From Streptomyces scabichelini (GTDB lineage: Bacteria > Actinomycetota > Actinomycetes > Streptomycetales > Streptomycetaceae): a stretch of DNA of 64,000 nucleotides. The notes below the pieces were generated by a model. The model did no database searches. It was not told the origin of the DNA and saw only the letters and a list, made by a program, of their open reading frames with translations. Made by a program: the position numbers and the translations under genes. The stretch is from contig NZ_JAAKZY010000027.1 of the NCBI RefSeq assembly GCF_011045015.1, forward strand, positions 1-64,000, in the 5' to 3' direction. This document shows, in pieces, positions 1 to 8,620 of this stretch (its first letter is position 1; each line of letters opens with the position of its first letter).

Positions 1-37
1 CCCCACCCCTCCGCCCCCTGGGACCGGCGCGCGTCTG

Positions 38-1429
38 ATGCGCCGCAAGCCCGTGGAACGGCTGGTCGCGGAGGGTGGCCAGGGCGAGGGAGGCTCACTC
101 CGGCGCTCCCTCGGGCTGTGGCAGCTCACCATGATCAGCATCGGTGCCACCCTCGGCACCGGGATCTTCGTCGTCCTCGGCGAGGCCGTCCCCAAGGCCG
201 GACCGGCCGTCACCGTCTCCTTCGTGATCGCCGGTCTCACCGCGCTCTTCTCGGCCCTCTCGTACGCCGAGCTTGCGGGCACGATCCCGGTTTCCGGGTC
301 CTCGTACTCGTATGCGTACGCAACGATGGGCGAGCTGATCGCCTGGGTCTGCGGCTGGTGTCTGGTCCTGGAGTACGGCGTCTCGGTGGCCGCCGTGGCG
401 GTCGGCTGGGGCGAGTACCTCAACGAGCTGCTCGACGGCACCCTCGGCGTCACCATCCCGGACGCGCTCTCCGCGCCGCCCGGCGACGGCGGTGTCTTCA
501 ACCTGCCCGCACTGATCGTGGTGCTGCTCGCGATGGCGTTCCTGCTCGGCGGCGCCCGGGAGTCCGCACGTGCGAACACGGTCATGGTCGTCGTGAAGAT
601 CGCCGCACTGCTGCTGTTCTGCGCGATCGGCATCCAGGGCTTCCGCTCCGGCAACTACGAGAACTTCATGCCGCTCGGCATGGCCGGCGTCAGCGCCGCC
701 GGGGCGACCCTCTTCTTCTCGTACATCGGCTTCGACGCCGCCTCCACCGCGGGCGAAGAGGCCAAGAACGCCCAGCGTGACCTGCCGCGCGCGATCATGC
801 TCTCGCTCGTCATCGTGACGGCGCTGTACGTCCTGGTCGCGGCGGTCGCCGTGGGCGCGAAGCCCTGGGAGGGGTTCACCGACTCGGAGGCGGCACTCGC
901 CGGGATCATGAAGGACGTCACCGGGCAGACCGCCTGGGGCACACTCCTCGCGGCCGGTGCCGTGATCGCCATCGCCAGCGTCGTCCTGACCGTGCTCTAC
1001 GGCCAGACCCGCATCCTGTTCGCCATGTCCCGCGACGGCCTCGTACCGAAGGTGTTCTCGCGCGTCCACCCGAAGACCGGGACGCCGCGCGCCAACACGC
1101 TCATCGTGTCCCTGTTCTGCGGCGTGCTCGCCGCCGCTGTCCCGCTCGGGCAGCTCGCCGACGCCACCAGCATCGGCACGCTCTTCGCCTTCGCGCTGGT
1201 CAACGTCGCGGTCGTGGTGCTGCGGCGTACGCGTCCGGAGATGCCGCGTACGTTCCGGGTGCCGCTGTCGCCGGTGCTGCCCGCGCTCGGCTTCGGCTTC
1301 TGTGTCTGGATGATGGGCAGCCTCGACTCCGTCACCTGGGTCGTCTTCGGGGTCTGGATGGCTGTCGGGCTCGTGTTCTACTTCCTGTACGGCTACCGCC
1401 GTTCCCGTCTCGCACCTTCAGAGAAGTGA
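38..1429 (+). CDS. APC-family amino acid permease
   Basis: The 463-residue protein has the pattern of an amino acid-polyamine-organocation (APC) transporter: a short basic cytoplasmic head, then about 12 hydrophobic segments. The first of these carries the family's glycine-rich substrate loop, read here as GATLGTGIF near residue 36. The family moves amino acids by proton symport or exchange; the substrate cannot be read from the sequence. No clear ribosome site precedes the ATG, and the frame stays open to the left edge, so a slightly longer N terminus is possible. An Lrp-type regulator starts 10 bases downstream on the same strand, which suggests that amino acids control both genes. Confidence 0.88.
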   Translation: MRRKPVERLVAEGGQGEGGSLRRSLGLWQLTMISIGATLGTGIFVVLGEAVPKAGPAVTVSFVIAGLTALFSALSYAELAGTIPVSGSSYSYAYATMGELIAWVCGWCLVLEYGVSVAAVAVGWGEYLNELLDGTLGVTIPDALSAPPGDGGVFNLPALIVVLLAMAFLLGGARESARANTVMVVVKIAALLLFCAIGIQGFRSGNYENFMPLGMAGVSAAGATLFFSYIGFDAASTAGEEAKNAQRDLPRAIMLSLVIVTALYVLVAAVAVGAKPWEGFTDSEAALAGIMKDVTGQTAWGTLLAAGAVIAIASVVLTVLYGQTRILFAMSRDGLVPKVFSRVHPKTGTPRANTLIVSLFCGVLAAAVPLGQLADATSIGTLFAFALVNVAVVVLRRTRPEMPRTFRVPLSPVLPALGFGFCVWMMGSLDSVTWVVFGVWMAVGLVFYFLYGYRRSRLAPSEK

Positions 1430-1439
1430 TCCACCCGCA

Positions 1440-1892
1440 GTGCTGAACGATCTCGACGAACGCATCGTGCACGCCCTCGCCGAGGACGCCCGCCGCTCCT
1501 ACGCCGACATCGGCCAGGAGGTCGGCCTGTCCGCGCCCGCCGTGAAGCGGCGCGTGGACCGGCTGCGCGCCACCGGGGCCATCACCGGTTTCACGGTCCG
1601 GGTGGACCCGGCCGCGCTCGGCTGGGAGACCGAGGGGTTCGTCGAGATCTACTGCCGCCGCAACACCTCGCCCGAGACCATTCAGCGCGGTCTCGAGCGC
1701 TATCAGGAGATCGTGGCCGCGTCGACCGTCACCGGTGAGGCGGACGCGGTTGTCCAGGTCTTCGCCTCCGACATGCGGCACTTCGAGCGGGTGCTCGAGC
1801 GGATAGCGGGGGAGCCGTTCGTGGAGCGGACCAAGTCCGTGCTGGTGCTTTCGCCGTTGCTGCGGCGGTTCTCGTCGGGGGCGCCGACGTAG
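1440..1892 (+). CDS. Lrp/AsnC family transcriptional regulator
   Basis: The 150-residue protein starts at GTG. An N-terminal helix-turn-helix (LDERIVHALAEDARRSYADI, then a recognition helix around SAPAVKRRVDRLRATG) is followed by a C-terminal alpha/beta ligand-binding domain, the standard Lrp/AsnC architecture and length. Such proteins form dimers or octamers, bind amino acids and control their transport or metabolism. It lies 10 bases after the permease gene and is probably co-transcribed with it. The stop codon is TAG, rare in this window, and it is also the first three bases of a dispersed repeat. Confidence 0.92.
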   Translation: MLNDLDERIVHALAEDARRSYADIGQEVGLSAPAVKRRVDRLRATGAITGFTVRVDPAALGWETEGFVEIYCRRNTSPETIQRGLERYQEIVAASTVTGEADAVVQVFASDMRHFERVLERIAGEPFVERTKSVLVLSPLLRRFSSGAPT

Positions 1893-1998
1893 CGCTCCGC
1901 TTGTAGGGCCGGTTCGAAGCTGTGGGGTCGTTGTGGCTGGTCGCGCAGTTCCCCGCGCCCCTTCGGGGCGCGCCCCCTGCGGGGCTGCGCCCGCGCCG
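1890..1998 (+). repeat. Intergenic repeat, copy 1 (TAG-type)
   Basis: The copy starts at the TAG stop of the Lrp gene with TAGCGCTCCGCT. It continues through the shared core GTGGCTGGTCGCGCAGTTCC at about 1933-1952 and ends in a GC hairpin (GCGCCCC, ttc, GGGGCGC) that could act as a terminator for the two convergent genes. Related copies lie at 22556, 41514 (reverse) and 59475. Confidence 0.85.
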
Positions 1999-2014
1999 GT
2001 TTCGATGAGTACGC

Positions 2015-2755
2015 TCAGTTCGCTGGCTTTCTTGCCAGCGCGTTGTTGCCTATCGAGTTGTGCACGCTGAAGCTCACGGCATCCGAGCGGTAGCGGTCGT
2101 CGGACCACTCCACCGGGCGCCCTTCGCGTGTCGTGGTGACGCGCCGGACCCGCAGCAGCGGGCTGGTGCGGCGCACGTCGAGGAGTTCGGCGTCCCGGGC
2201 GCCCGCCGCCACCGCGTCGATCACGTGCTCGCCGTACGCGAAGACCAGGCCCCTGTCCTCGTACAGCCGCTGGGTGACGGACGGGCAGTCCGGCTCGACG
2301 GCCTCGACGGCGGGGGCGATCCAGTCCGCGTACACCGTCCGCTCCAGCAGCACCGGTTCGCCGTCCAGGCCGCGCACCCGCAGGACGTGCAGCACGCGGG
2401 TGCCCGCCTTGAGCTGGAGGCGGATGCAGTCCTTCGTCGTGGCCGGCCGGTGCTCCTGGGACACCACGCGGCCGGTCGCCTCACGCCCCATCGCCCGTGC
2501 CCACTGCGCGAAACTGCGCAGCTCGGCGAAGCTCTGGCTGCGGCGGCTGGTGAGGACCACACGGCGGGCGCCCTGCCGTGAGCCGATGAGTCCCTCGGCG
2601 GTCAGAGCCGCCACCGCCTGCCGTACGGTGCCGCGCGAGACGCCGTACCGGGCCGCGAGGTCAGTCTCGGCGGGCAGCAGACTCCCCACCGTGTAGTCCT
2701 CACGGTCGATCGCCCGTCTGAGCTCCTCGGCGATCTCCTCGTGTCGCGCCGCCAT
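2015..2755 (-). CDS. GntR/HutC-type regulator with UTRA domain
   Basis: The 246-residue protein has an N-terminal winged helix (TDLAARYGVSRGTVRQAVAA) and a C-terminal UTRA effector-binding domain, the HutC subfamily layout. I chose the ATG at 2755 because the GntR domain begins at once (ARHEEIAEELRRAI) and GGGAGAAC sits just upstream. The frame is open much farther, but that extension does not look like protein. The gene is divergent from the ABC importer at 2973, so it most likely represses itself and the importer and responds to the imported compound. Two inverted repeats in the gap are candidate operators. Confidence 0.9.
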   Translation of the reverse strand: MAARHEEIAEELRRAIDREDYTVGSLLPAETDLAARYGVSRGTVRQAVAALTAEGLIGSRQGARRVVLTSRRSQSFAELRSFAQWARAMGREATGRVVSQEHRPATTKDCIRLQLKAGTRVLHVLRVRGLDGEPVLLERTVYADWIAPAVEAVEPDCPSVTQRLYEDRGLVFAYGEHVIDAVAAGARDAELLDVRRTSPLLRVRRVTTTREGRPVEWSDDRYRSDAVSFSVHNSIGNNALARKPAN

Positions 2756-2783
2756 GTTCTCCCTCTGCTCGCTCGGCTCGGTT

Positions 2784-2795
2784 GCTGTGTACAGC
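2784..2795. promoter_or_regulatory. Inverted repeat near GntR start (candidate operator)
   Basis: The sequence GCTGT-gt-ACAGC is a 5-base inverted repeat with a GTGTAC-like centre, typical of GntR-family operators. On the minus strand it lies just downstream of a possible -10 (TAGGCT, about 2803-2808), about 30 bases before the regulator's ATG. That position fits autorepression. Function is inferred. Confidence 0.4.
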
Positions 2796-2915
2796 TTGAC
2801 CAGCCTAAACGAGATGCGGCAATGCCGGCGTGCGGTGTGAATGTCCAGGGAAACACGGGTGACGATTTCGCCAGTGTTTACGTGCGCGACATGAAGAGCG
2901 GTCCTACTGAGGCCA

Positions 2916-2931
2916 ACTTGTTCAGACAAGT
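2916..2931. promoter_or_regulatory. Inverted repeat before ABC operon (candidate operator)
   Basis: ACTTGT-tcag-ACAAGT is a perfect 6-base inverted repeat about 40 bases upstream of the importer's first gene. It resembles HutC-type operators that read like CTTGT/ACAAG. It differs from the repeat near 2784, so one regulator may bind both with different affinity, or only one may be genuine. Confidence 0.4.
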
Positions 2932-2972
2932 GCTCCGCCCTGACCGTCCCTGCGCGTATCCCTGGAGAACCC

Positions 2973-4127
2973 GTGACCGTGTTCCTGCCGAGAACGGCCG
3001 TCCTCACAGGCGGCCTCGCCGTGGCCGCCGCACTCACCCTCAGTGCCTGCGGCGCGGCCCCCGACGACTCCACCACCGCCGACGGCAAGAGCGCCGCCAC
3101 CGCGACCTCCGCCGAGGCCTTCGGCGGCATGGACGCGCTCGTCAGGGCCGCCAAGAAGGAGGGCACGCTGCACGCGATCGCGCTGCCCCGCGACTGGGCC
3201 AACTACGGTGCGCTGATCGACGGGTTCAAGAAGAAGTACGGCATCAAGATCGAGGTCGAGAACCCCGACGGCAGCAGCCAGGACGAGATCAACGCCGTCA
3301 CCTCCCGCAAGGGCCAGGACCGCGCACCCGACGTCCTCGACCTCGGCAGCTCCTTCGCGGTGAGCGCCGCCCAGCAGGGGCTGCTCGCGCCGTACAAGGT
3401 GGCCGACTTCGCCGGCATCCCCGAGGGCCAGAAGGACGCGCAGGGCCGCTGGTACAACGACTACGGCGGCTACATCTCCATCGGCTGCGACGCGGGCCGC
3501 GTCAAGGAGTGCCCCACCACGTTCAAGGATCTGCTGAAGCCGCAGTACAAGGGCCAGGTCGCGCTCAACGGCAACCCCACCAAGTCCGGTTCGGCCTTCG
3601 GCGGCGTGTGGGCGGCCTCGCTGGCGAACGGCGGTTCGTTCGACGACATCCAGCCCGGCCTCGACTTCTTCGCCGAGCTGAAGAAGAACGGCAACTACAC
3701 GCCCGTCGAGTCGACTCCGGCCACCGTCGAGAAGGGCGAGACGCCGATCAGCATCGACTGGGACTACCTGAACGCCGGGTACGCCGACGAGTTCAAGTCC
3801 AAGGGCCTCGACTGGAAGGTCGCGGTCCCGGAGGACGGCAAGTTCTCGCAGTACTACTCGCAGGCCGTCAACAAGGACGCCCCGCACCCCGCGGCCGCCC
3901 GCCTGTGGCAGGAGTACCTCTACAGCGCCGAGGGCCAGAACCTGTGGCTCAAGGGGTACGCCCGCCCGGCCCTGATGACCGCCATGGAGAAGGCCGGCAC
4001 GCTCGACGAGACCGCCGCCGGCAAGCTGCCCGAGGTCTCCGGCACACCCCGGTTCCCGACCGAGGACCAGCAGAGCAAGGCCAAGGAAGTGCTGGGCCAG
4101 GGCTGGGGCAAGGCGGTCTCCGGGTGA
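2973..4127 (+). CDS. ABC importer substrate-binding lipoprotein
   Basis: This 384-residue protein starts at GTG and has a lipoprotein signal peptide ending in LSAC, so Cys26 would be lipidated outside the membrane. The rest has the two-lobed periplasmic-binding-protein look of the family that includes iron(III), 2-aminoethylphosphonate, polyamine and sugar-phosphate binders, for example GKGQDRAPDVLDLGSSFAVS and WQEYLYSAEGQNLW. It opens an operon with two permeases and an ATPase. A fused phosphatase gene behind the ATPase suggests an organophosphate or phosphonate ligand, but that is inference. The stop overlaps the next gene by 4 bases. Confidence 0.9.
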   Translation: MTVFLPRTAVLTGGLAVAAALTLSACGAAPDDSTTADGKSAATATSAEAFGGMDALVRAAKKEGTLHAIALPRDWANYGALIDGFKKKYGIKIEVENPDGSSQDEINAVTSRKGQDRAPDVLDLGSSFAVSAAQQGLLAPYKVADFAGIPEGQKDAQGRWYNDYGGYISIGCDAGRVKECPTTFKDLLKPQYKGQVALNGNPTKSGSAFGGVWAASLANGGSFDDIQPGLDFFAELKKNGNYTPVESTPATVEKGETPISIDWDYLNAGYADEFKSKGLDWKVAVPEDGKFSQYYSQAVNKDAPHPAAARLWQEYLYSAEGQNLWLKGYARPALMTAMEKAGTLDETAAGKLPEVSGTPRFPTEDQQSKAKEVLGQGWGKAVSG

Positions 4128-5032
4128 CCGCCACACTGACCCGGGACGCCGCGGACGCACGGGTGCCCGCCGCTTCCGTGAAGCGGCGGGTCCGCCCGGC
4201 CGGCTGGCTCGCCGTGCTCCCGCTGCTCGCCTTCGTGGCGATCGCCTTCGGGATCCCGGCGCTGGCCATGCTGAACGGCGCGTTCACCGTCAAGGACCAG
4301 GCCACCGGCGCCACTTCGTACAGTGCGGAGAACATGACCGCCTCCGTGCAGGGCGCCTACCTCACCGCCATGCTCGGCAGCGTCAAGCTGTCAGCGGTCT
4401 CCGCGGGCATCGCGGCCGTCCTCGGACTGCCGCTCGCCCAGGCCGTGGTGACCTCCCGCTTCCCCGCGCTGCGCGAGGCCGTGCTCACCGCGTCCGGCGT
4501 CCTCGCCAACTTCGGCGGCGTCCCGCTGGCCTTCGCGTTCGTCGCCACGCTCGGCAACTCCGGCGTGCTGACACGCCAGTTCGGACTCACCGACAAGGGC
4601 TGGGACCTCTACAGCTTCTGGGGACTGGTGATCGTCTACCTGTACTTCCTGATCCCGCTGATGGTCCTCACCATCACGCCCGCCCTCGACGGACTGCGCA
4701 CGCAGTGGCGTGAGGCCGCGCAGAACAACGGCGCCAGCACCGTCCAGTACTGGCTGCATGTCGCGCTGCCCGTGCTCGCGCCCTCGCTGCTCGGCGGGCT
4801 CGTGCTCCTCTTCGGCAGCGCCTTCGCCGCGTACGCCACCGCCGCGGCCATGGTGGGCAGTTCGGTCCCGCTGGTCACCCTGCAGATCGCCGACGCCATC
4901 TCCGGCAACGTGCTGGTCGGCCAGGAGAACGTGGCGCTGGCTCTCAGCCTCGACATGGTTCTGATCGCGGGCCTGGTCATGGCCGTGTACCTGCCCCTGC
5001 AACGACGGAGCGCGCGATGGCTCGAAGCCTGA
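4124..5032 (+). CDS. ABC transporter permease (first)
   Basis: The 302-residue inner-membrane permease starts at GTG and overlaps the lipoprotein stop as GTGA. It has about six transmembrane helices and the binding-protein-dependent permease (EAA) loop, read as EAAQNNGASTVQYWLHVALP near residues 200-219, which contacts the ATPase. The frame continues upstream through the previous gene, but the start is fixed by the overlap and by the usual permease length. It pairs with the next permease to form the heterodimeric channel. Confidence 0.9.
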   Translation: MTATLTRDAADARVPAASVKRRVRPAGWLAVLPLLAFVAIAFGIPALAMLNGAFTVKDQATGATSYSAENMTASVQGAYLTAMLGSVKLSAVSAGIAAVLGLPLAQAVVTSRFPALREAVLTASGVLANFGGVPLAFAFVATLGNSGVLTRQFGLTDKGWDLYSFWGLVIVYLYFLIPLMVLTITPALDGLRTQWREAAQNNGASTVQYWLHVALPVLAPSLLGGLVLLFGSAFAAYATAAAMVGSSVPLVTLQIADAISGNVLVGQENVALALSLDMVLIAGLVMAVYLPLQRRSARWLEA

Positions 5033-5865
5033 ACAAGTCCGTACGGCCCTGGCGCGGGATCGTTCTCGTCTTCGCCGCGCTCTACTTCCTGGTGCCGCTC
5101 GCCGCGTCCGTGATCTTCACGGTCGACGTGCCGGGCGAGGGGGTCACCTTCGACGCGTACAGCCAGATCCTCGGCACCGACGGCTTCGTGTCCAGTCTGC
5201 TGCTCTCGCTGGAGCTCGCACTCGCCACCATCGCCGTGGTCCTGCTGCTGATGGTGCCCGCGATGGTCGCGCTGCGGCTCGGCGCGCCCCGGCTGCGGCC
5301 CGTCGTCGAGGTGGTGTGCTCGCTGCCGCTGGTCGTCCCGCCGATCGCATTCGTCGCGGGGATGGGCACGGTGCTGAAGTGGGGGCCCGAACACCTCTCC
5401 CGCACCCCGCTGTTCCAGACGTTCGTGGCGATCCAGAACCCCGACTTCCCCTTCGTGCTCGTCCTCGCCTACGTCGTGATGGCGCTGCCGTTCGTGTACC
5501 GGGCGCTGGACTCGGGGCTGCGCGCCATGGACGTACGGACGCTCGTCGAGGCCGCGCGCAGCTGTGGGGCGGGCTGGCCGCAGGCGCTGGTGCGGGCCGT
5601 ACTGCCCAATCTGCGCGGCGCACTGCTCAACGCCTCGTTCCTCACACTTGCGCTGGTGCTGGGCGAGTTCACCGTGGCGCAGCTGCTCGGCTTCCGGCCC
5701 TTCGCCGTGTGGATCGTCAACGTCAGCGGCTCGCAGGCCCAGCTGTCCGTCGCCGTCTCCGTGCTCAGCCTGCTCGTGACCTGGGCACTCCTTCTCGCCC
5801 TCGCCGGGTTCGGCGGGCGCCGGCCCGCCACCCGTACCGTCTCCGTGTCCGTCTCCCAGGGATGA
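5017..5865 (+). CDS. ABC transporter permease (second)
   Basis: The 282-residue permease has about six transmembrane segments and an EAA loop (EAARSCGAGWPQALVRAVLP). Its start lies inside the end of the first permease gene (16-base overlap), a sign of coupled translation. It is the second half of the channel in this importer. The ATPase gene starts 3 bases after its stop. Confidence 0.9.
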   Translation: MARSLNKSVRPWRGIVLVFAALYFLVPLAASVIFTVDVPGEGVTFDAYSQILGTDGFVSSLLLSLELALATIAVVLLLMVPAMVALRLGAPRLRPVVEVVCSLPLVVPPIAFVAGMGTVLKWGPEHLSRTPLFQTFVAIQNPDFPFVLVLAYVVMALPFVYRALDSGLRAMDVRTLVEAARSCGAGWPQALVRAVLPNLRGALLNASFLTLALVLGEFTVAQLLGFRPFAVWIVNVSGSQAQLSVAVSVLSLLVTWALLLALAGFGGRRPATRTVSVSVSQG

Positions 5866-5868
5866 CTC

Positions 5869-6942
5869 ATGACCACCACGCTCGAAAAGGCCGCCGCGAC
5901 CGAGGCCGCCACCGTCGAATTCCGCGGACTGCGCCGGGAGTTCGGGCCGACCGTCGCCCTGGACGGCCTCGATCTGACGGTCAAGGCCGGTGAACTCCTT
6001 GCCCTGCTCGGGCCGTCCGGCTGTGGAAAGACCACCGCTCTGCGGATGCTCGCCGGATTTGAACACCCCGACTCAGGTGAGGTGCTCGTCGACGGCGAGG
6101 ACGTCACGCGCGTCCCGGCCCACCGGCGCGACGCCGGGATGGTCTTCCAGTCGTACAGTCTCTTCCCGCATCTCAGCGCGCTCGACAACGTGGCCTTCGG
6201 ACTGCGGATGCGGAAGATCCGTACGGCCGAACGGCGGGCACGTGCCGCCGAGTTGCTCGATCTCGTGGGGCTGGCCGACAAGGGCGAGAGCTTTCCGCAC
6301 CAGCTCTCCGGCGGTCAGCAGCAGCGGATCGCGCTGGCCCGTGCCCTCGCCCTGCGCCCGCGCGTCCTGCTGCTCGACGAGCCGCTGTCGGCGCTCGACG
6401 CCAAGGTGCGGCTGACGCTCCGCGAGGAGATCCGGCGGCTCCAGCGGGAACTCGGTATCACCACGCTGTTCGTGACCCACGACCAGGAAGAGGCGCTGTC
6501 GATGGCGGACCGGGTCGCTGTGATGCACGCGGGACGGCTCGAACAGTGCGCGGCCCCCGCCGAGTTGTACGGGCGGCCGGCCACCGCCTTCGTCGCCGAG
6601 TTCGTGGGCACGATGAGCCGCATTCCGGGGCGGCTGGACGGCGGCACGGTCGAGGTGCTGGGGCGGCGGCTGCCGGTCGACGGCCAGGCGCCCGCGGTCG
6701 CCGAGGTCGACGTGCTGGTGCGGCCGGAGGCCGTGGGAGTGCTGGCCGACGACGGCGGTGACGCGCGGGTGGTCGCCACGGCGTTCCTGGGGGCCGCCAC
6801 CCGTGTCACCGTACGGCTCGCCGACGGCACGGAGGTGAAGGCCGACCTGCCCACGCACGAGGCCGCGGCCCTCGGCGCGGGCGCCGCCGTGACGGTGAGC
6901 CTGCCCGAGCGACCGGTACTGGTCGCCGAGCGCGCCGCCTGA
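5869..6942 (+). CDS. ABC transporter ATP-binding protein
   Basis: The 357-residue ATPase has all nucleotide-binding motifs: Walker A GPSGCGKTT, signature LSGGQQQR, Walker B LLLDEPLSALD and a switch histidine in VTHDQEEAL. The last 110 residues form a TOBE-like regulatory domain (VRPEAVGVLADDGG onward), as in the sugar, iron and 2-aminoethylphosphonate ATPases (MalK/PotA-like group). It powers the importer encoded just upstream. A 67-base gap separates it from the fused phosphatase gene. Confidence 0.93.
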   Translation: MTTTLEKAAATEAATVEFRGLRREFGPTVALDGLDLTVKAGELLALLGPSGCGKTTALRMLAGFEHPDSGEVLVDGEDVTRVPAHRRDAGMVFQSYSLFPHLSALDNVAFGLRMRKIRTAERRARAAELLDLVGLADKGESFPHQLSGGQQQRIALARALALRPRVLLLDEPLSALDAKVRLTLREEIRRLQRELGITTLFVTHDQEEALSMADRVAVMHAGRLEQCAAPAELYGRPATAFVAEFVGTMSRIPGRLDGGTVEVLGRRLPVDGQAPAVAEVDVLVRPEAVGVLADDGGDARVVATAFLGAATRVTVRLADGTEVKADLPTHEAAALGAGAAVTVSLPERPVLVAERAA

Positions 6943-7009
6943 ACACCGCCACTCACAGCAGCACGTCCCACCCCCACAGCTGCACAGCCCCCCCGCGAAA
7001 GAGAGAACC

Positions 7010-8506
7010 GTGACCCGACAGCCGCTCCAAGCCGTCCTGTTCGACATGGACGGCACGCTCGTCGACACCGAGCGGCTGTGGTGGGACGCGGTGGAACACG
7101 TGGCCGCCGGGGTCGGGCGATCCCTGAACGGCGCCGACCAGCCGGAGGTGCTCGGGCGGCCGGTCGAGCACACCGCGGACTGGCTGGCCGCGAGCACCGG
7201 CGCACCGGTGGGGCGGATCGCCGACGAGCTGCACCGGGAGTTCGCGGAGCGCGTCCGCGCCGGCATCGTGCCGCGCCCCGGCGCCCTGGAGCTGCTCGAC
7301 GCGCTGGCCCGCGAGGGCGTACCGGCCGCCCTGGTGACCGCCTCGCCGCGCACGGTCGCCGACACCGTGCTCGACGCCCTCGGTGCCGCGCGCTTCGCGG
7401 TCTCCGTCACCGCCGACGACACCCGGCGCACCAAGCCCGCCCCCGACCCCTACCTCGCCGCCTGCCGTGCCCTCGGCGTCGACCCCGCCGCGTGCGTGGC
7501 CGTCGAGGACACCCGGACCGGGGTCGCCTCCGCCGAGGCGGCGGGCTGCGCGGTGCTCGCGGTGCCCTCGCTCGCACCGATCGCGGCGGCACCCGGGCGC
7601 ACCGTGCTCGCGAGCCTCGCCGGGGTGACCCCTGAACGGCTGCGAGGCATGGTCGCCCGCGAAGCCCCCGCATACGAGCTGCGCGTCATGACCTGGAACC
7701 TCTGGCACGGTGGCAGGAAGGTCCACGACCACCGGGCCAAGCAGCTCAAGGCCGTCCTCGAGGCCGAGGCCGACGTCGTGGGTCTCCAGGAGACCGGCGG
7801 CACCGCGGCCCAGGAGCTGGCCGAATCCCTCGGCTGGTACCACCACCGGGCCGGCGAGAACCTCGGCATCATCAGCCGTCATCCGGTCACCGCCGGCCTC
7901 GGCGACCCCCACGTCGGTTTCTACGGCGCGGCCGGCGCCCGCATCCGGCTCGGCCCGGAGCGCGAGGTGGACGTCTGGACGGCGCACCTCGACCACACGC
8001 CGTACGGGCCCTACGAAGCCGCCTTCGACGGGCTCCCGGCAGCCGAGCTGATCGCCCACGAGAAGGTGCGACTCGCTCAGATGCGGGACACCCTCCGGCG
8101 CATCACCGAGTCCGCAGGACCCGCCACGCCCGTCGTGCTCGTCGGAGACCTGAACAGCCCCTCGCACCTGGACTGGCCGGACGTGGAGTGGCCGGTGACG
8201 AAGGCGGCTCATGAGGCGGGCCTGCGCGACTCGTACCGCGAGGCCCACCCGGACCCGCTCCGCGAACCCGGTCACACCTGGTCACCGATTCATGCCAGGC
8301 ACGAGGACGGCAGCGGCCGCCCCGAGCCGCAGGACCGGATCGATTACGTCCTCCACAACGCAAGGGGCCTGCGGGTGCTCGACTCGCGGACCCTCGTCAG
8401 GGGCACCCCGCGCGCCTGGCCCGAGGTGGCGGACAACGAGTGGCCCTCCGACCACGCGGCGGTGATCACCACATTTTCCCTGGGCCGGACGGACGAGCCG
8501 GTCTAA
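7010..8506 (+). CDS. HAD phosphatase fused to endonuclease/exonuclease/phosphatase domain
   Basis: The 498-residue protein starts at GTG and has two catalytic modules. Residues 1 to about 210 are a HAD subfamily IA hydrolase: nucleophile motif FDMDGTLVD with Asp12 and Asp14, then VTASPRT, the lysine of RRTKPAPDPY, and VEDTRTGV. From about residue 224 an endonuclease/exonuclease/phosphatase (EEP) fold begins (MTWNLWHGG) with LQETGG, GDLNSPSH and WPSDHAA, all the metal and active-site positions. HAD enzymes remove phosphate from monoesters and EEP enzymes cut phosphodiesters or sphingomyelin-like lipids. One chain could therefore cleave a diester and then the monoester. It lies behind the importer, has no signal peptide, and so would act in the cytoplasm. 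Confidence 0.88.
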   Translation: MTRQPLQAVLFDMDGTLVDTERLWWDAVEHVAAGVGRSLNGADQPEVLGRPVEHTADWLAASTGAPVGRIADELHREFAERVRAGIVPRPGALELLDALAREGVPAALVTASPRTVADTVLDALGAARFAVSVTADDTRRTKPAPDPYLAACRALGVDPAACVAVEDTRTGVASAEAAGCAVLAVPSLAPIAAAPGRTVLASLAGVTPERLRGMVAREAPAYELRVMTWNLWHGGRKVHDHRAKQLKAVLEAEADVVGLQETGGTAAQELAESLGWYHHRAGENLGIISRHPVTAGLGDPHVGFYGAAGARIRLGPEREVDVWTAHLDHTPYGPYEAAFDGLPAAELIAHEKVRLAQMRDTLRRITESAGPATPVVLVGDLNSPSHLDWPDVEWPVTKAAHEAGLRDSYREAHPDPLREPGHTWSPIHARHEDGSGRPEPQDRIDYVLHNARGLRVLDSRTLVRGTPRAWPEVADNEWPSDHAAVITTFSLGRTDEPV

Positions 8507-8507
8507 C

Positions 8508-8535
8508 ATCGATGTCATGACCTGGCGACATTGAT
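8508..8535. promoter_or_regulatory. Inverted repeat before MFS gene (candidate operator)
   Basis: ATCGATGTC, then 10 bases, then GACATTGAT: a 9-base inverted repeat with one mismatch in the short gap before the exporter gene. It looks like a dimeric repressor site; the regulator is unknown. Confidence 0.4.
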
Positions 8536-8620
8536 CCACCAGCCGTGCCTCCCGAGGGCCACCTCGGGCGCCGTGCGTTCCATGCGACCGGCGTCCGAAC
8601 TGTCCCTGCGGGAAGGCCTC

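Noticed and set aside
95..1069. Long antisense frame inside the amino acid permease gene
   Set aside because: Long antisense frames are expected in GC-rich genes with strong third-position bias. The composition (His, Arg, Asp, Gly) is typical of a shadow frame.
1890..1998. Possible tRNA or phage attachment site suggested by GGTTCGAAGC in repeat copy 1
   Set aside because: No cloverleaf can be built around it and the same sequence recurs in other repeat copies after unrelated genes.
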